Source: Qipengyuania sediminis
GTDB lineage: Bacteria > Pseudomonadota > Alphaproteobacteria > Sphingomonadales > Sphingomonadaceae
NCBI RefSeq assembly: GCF_004358425.1
Contig: NZ_CP037948.1
Coordinates: 124,001 to 188,000, forward strand
Length of the DNA: 64,000 bases
Direction: 5' to 3'
Shown here: piece after piece, positions 63,179 through 64,000 of the stretch
How positions within the stretch are numbered: position 1 is the stretch's first letter
Layout: every line of letters begins with the position of its first letter
Notes under the pieces: model-generated
What the model saw: the letters and a program-made list of their open reading frames with translations, nothing else
What the model was told of the DNA's origin: nothing
Databases searched by the model: none
Position numbers and translations under genes: made by a program

Positions 63179-63423
63179 GCCGAGCGCCCTAGCCTCGTGG
63201 CGGCGGGGATGAAAGGGGGCGGGCGGCGTGGGTTCCCCATGCGTGCGCCCCGCTTCGCGCTTGCCTTGCGCGCCTCATCTGTCTAGGGGGGCACCGTTTC
63301 GAGCCGATCCAGCGGGATTCGGCGCGTTTCGCGTTTCATTCGTGAAGGTTTGCGTGTCGCCGCAGTGGCAGGCGCGCCTCACGCGGGCAGCGATCCCGGC
63401 ACAGGCAAGGAATTCAAGGGTTT

Positions 63424-63633
63424 ATGCAGATCATCGTTCGCGATAACAACGTCGACCAGGCTCTCCGCGCGCTCAAGAAGAAGCTGCAGCGCGAAGGCGT
63501 CTATCGCGAGATGAAGCTGCGCCGCCACTTCGAAAAGCCGAGCGAGAAGCGCGCGCGCGAGAAAGCCGCCGCCGTCCGCCGCGCCCGCAAGATGGAGCGC
63601 AAGCGGATGGAGCGCGACGGCGTCAAGGCCTAG
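63424..63633 (+). CDS. rpsU: 30S ribosomal protein S21
   Basis: 69 residues with the S21 signature [20 protein letters not shown] and a highly basic C terminus ([20 protein letters not shown]). It is required for initiation with natural messages. It is the first plus-strand gene after a 245-base spacer shared with crcB. Confidence 0.97.
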   Translation: MQIIVRDNNVDQALRALKKKLQREGVYREMKLRRHFEKPSEKRAREKAAAVRRARKMERKRMERDGVKA

Positions 63634-63680
63634 GCGCGACCAGCGCCTGCGGCTTGCGCCGCCGCCAGAGCCAAGCCATG

Positions 63681-63712
63681 GGGCGCGGAGCAATCCGCGC
63701 CCTTTGCCTTTT
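63681..63712 (+). terminator. Intrinsic terminator after rpsU
   Basis: GGGCGCGGA, loop GCAA and TCCGCGCCC form a perfect 9-bp stem followed by TTTGCCTTTT. It ends the rpsU transcript 12 bases before the FKBP gene start. Confidence 0.85.
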
Positions 63713-63723
63713 CAGGACCGACC

Positions 63724-64000
63724 ATGACCGAGATCACCCGCGTGCCGATCAAGCCCATCGCTAAAGGCTCGGTCGCCAAGCTCTGGCTCGGCATTGCCGC
63801 CGCGCTGCTGCTCGCCGGAACGCTCGCCTGGGCAGGTCGCGCCCGCGGGGTCGAGGTCGAGGTCGTCGCCGAGGGAACGGGAGCGAGCCCGACCAAGGAC
63901 GACGTGGTGTTCGTCCGCTACACCGGCACTTTGCCGGACGGTAAGGTCTTCGACAAATCGCAGGACATTCCGCTGCCGGTCCAGGGTCTGCTTCCGGCAG
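63724..64000 (+). CDS. FKBP-type peptidyl-prolyl isomerase, 3' end outside window
   Basis: The visible 92 codons give a signal anchor (AKLWLGIAAALLLAGTLAWA) and the start of an FKBP domain (DVVFVRYTGTLPDGKVFDKS). FKBP-type enzymes speed proline isomerisation of exported proteins. The gene runs off the right edge. Confidence 0.88.
   Translation, partial: MTEITRVPIKPIAKGSVAKLWLGIAAALLLAGTLAWAGRARGVEVEVVAEGTGASPTKDDVVFVRYTGTLPDGKVFDKSQDIPLPVQGLLPA

Noticed and set aside
63179..63423. Fluoride riboswitch before crcB
   Set aside because: The intergenic region was read on the minus strand for the conserved fold and none was recognised; it only has GC-rich short repeats and the rpsU leader.

Overview
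The window reads as a chromosome segment of an alphaproteobacterium, most likely order Sphingomonadales (Erythrobacteraceae or Sphingomonadaceae). The reasons are high G+C, GcrA, the F-ATPase zeta inhibitor (DUF1476), the ATP12 chaperone, a CrtZ carotenoid hydroxylase, TonB-dependent receptors, tRNAs with encoded CCA, and a REP-like palindrome of a type I associate with sphingomonads. The content is mostly core genome. There is no phage, insertion sequence or CRISPR array.

Layout: 1-6.5 kb holds the end of a tricorn-like S41 peptidase, the RNase P RNA gene, a thiolase-like gene and a nitronate-monooxygenase-like gene. An rRNA-type leader (promoter plus boxA) without rRNA lies antisense to the end of rnpB. 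6.6-14.5 kb is a compact type IV secretion operon in the order virB1-2-3-4-6-9-10-11; no virB5, virB7, virB8 or virD4 is visible. A shredded TonB-receptor relic follows it directly. 15-21 kb holds a queuosine-precursor transporter, tRNA-Arg(TCT), DUF72, a NUDIX hydrolase, a candidate sigma54-driven small RNA, the Grx4/BolA/DUF1476 cluster, a quinone oxidoreductase, a thioesterase and crtZ.

21-26.3 kb is an expanded phage-shock locus. The activator pspF is divergent from a consensus sigma54 promoter. That promoter reads a small exported protein, pspA, pspB, pspC, four further PspB-like small membrane coiled-coil proteins and a 59-residue membrane protein, followed by sufE and a membrane protein. 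26.4-38.2 kb is the classic rimP-nusA-ylxR-infB-rbfA ... truB-rpsO-pnp translation and RNA-processing cluster. A haloalkane dehalogenase and thymidine kinase are inserted in it by overlapping start and stop codons, and a palindromic repeat sits in frame inside truB.

38.3-43.6 kb is mixed housekeeping: diguanylate cyclase, GcrA, an ABC-2 permease, HspQ and tRNA-Ser(CGA). 43.6-48.3 kb is a surface-lipoprotein plus TonB-receptor pair behind a cluster of TGTCAC sites that resembles a Pho box. 48.3-55.8 kb holds a TauE/TIGR02186 pair, a HerA-like ATPase, queE and valS. A long hairpin sits between the HerA-like gene and queE. 55.9-59.4 kb is an Mla-type lipid transport operon (STAS-MlaE, MlaF, MlaD, lipoprotein). 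59.4-63.2 kb is a tightly overlapped minus-strand operon (crcB, RluA-type synthase, PaiB-like, HAD phosphatase, small membrane protein, ATP12). The window ends with rpsU and the start of an FKBP-type isomerase.

The observations most worth a second look are the tandem PspB-like array that shares one C-terminal motif, the sigma54-promoter/terminator unit with no gene, the orphan boxA leader beside rnpB, the palindrome inside truB, and the 119-bp hairpin after queE whose imperfect pairs are mostly G-U on the minus strand.
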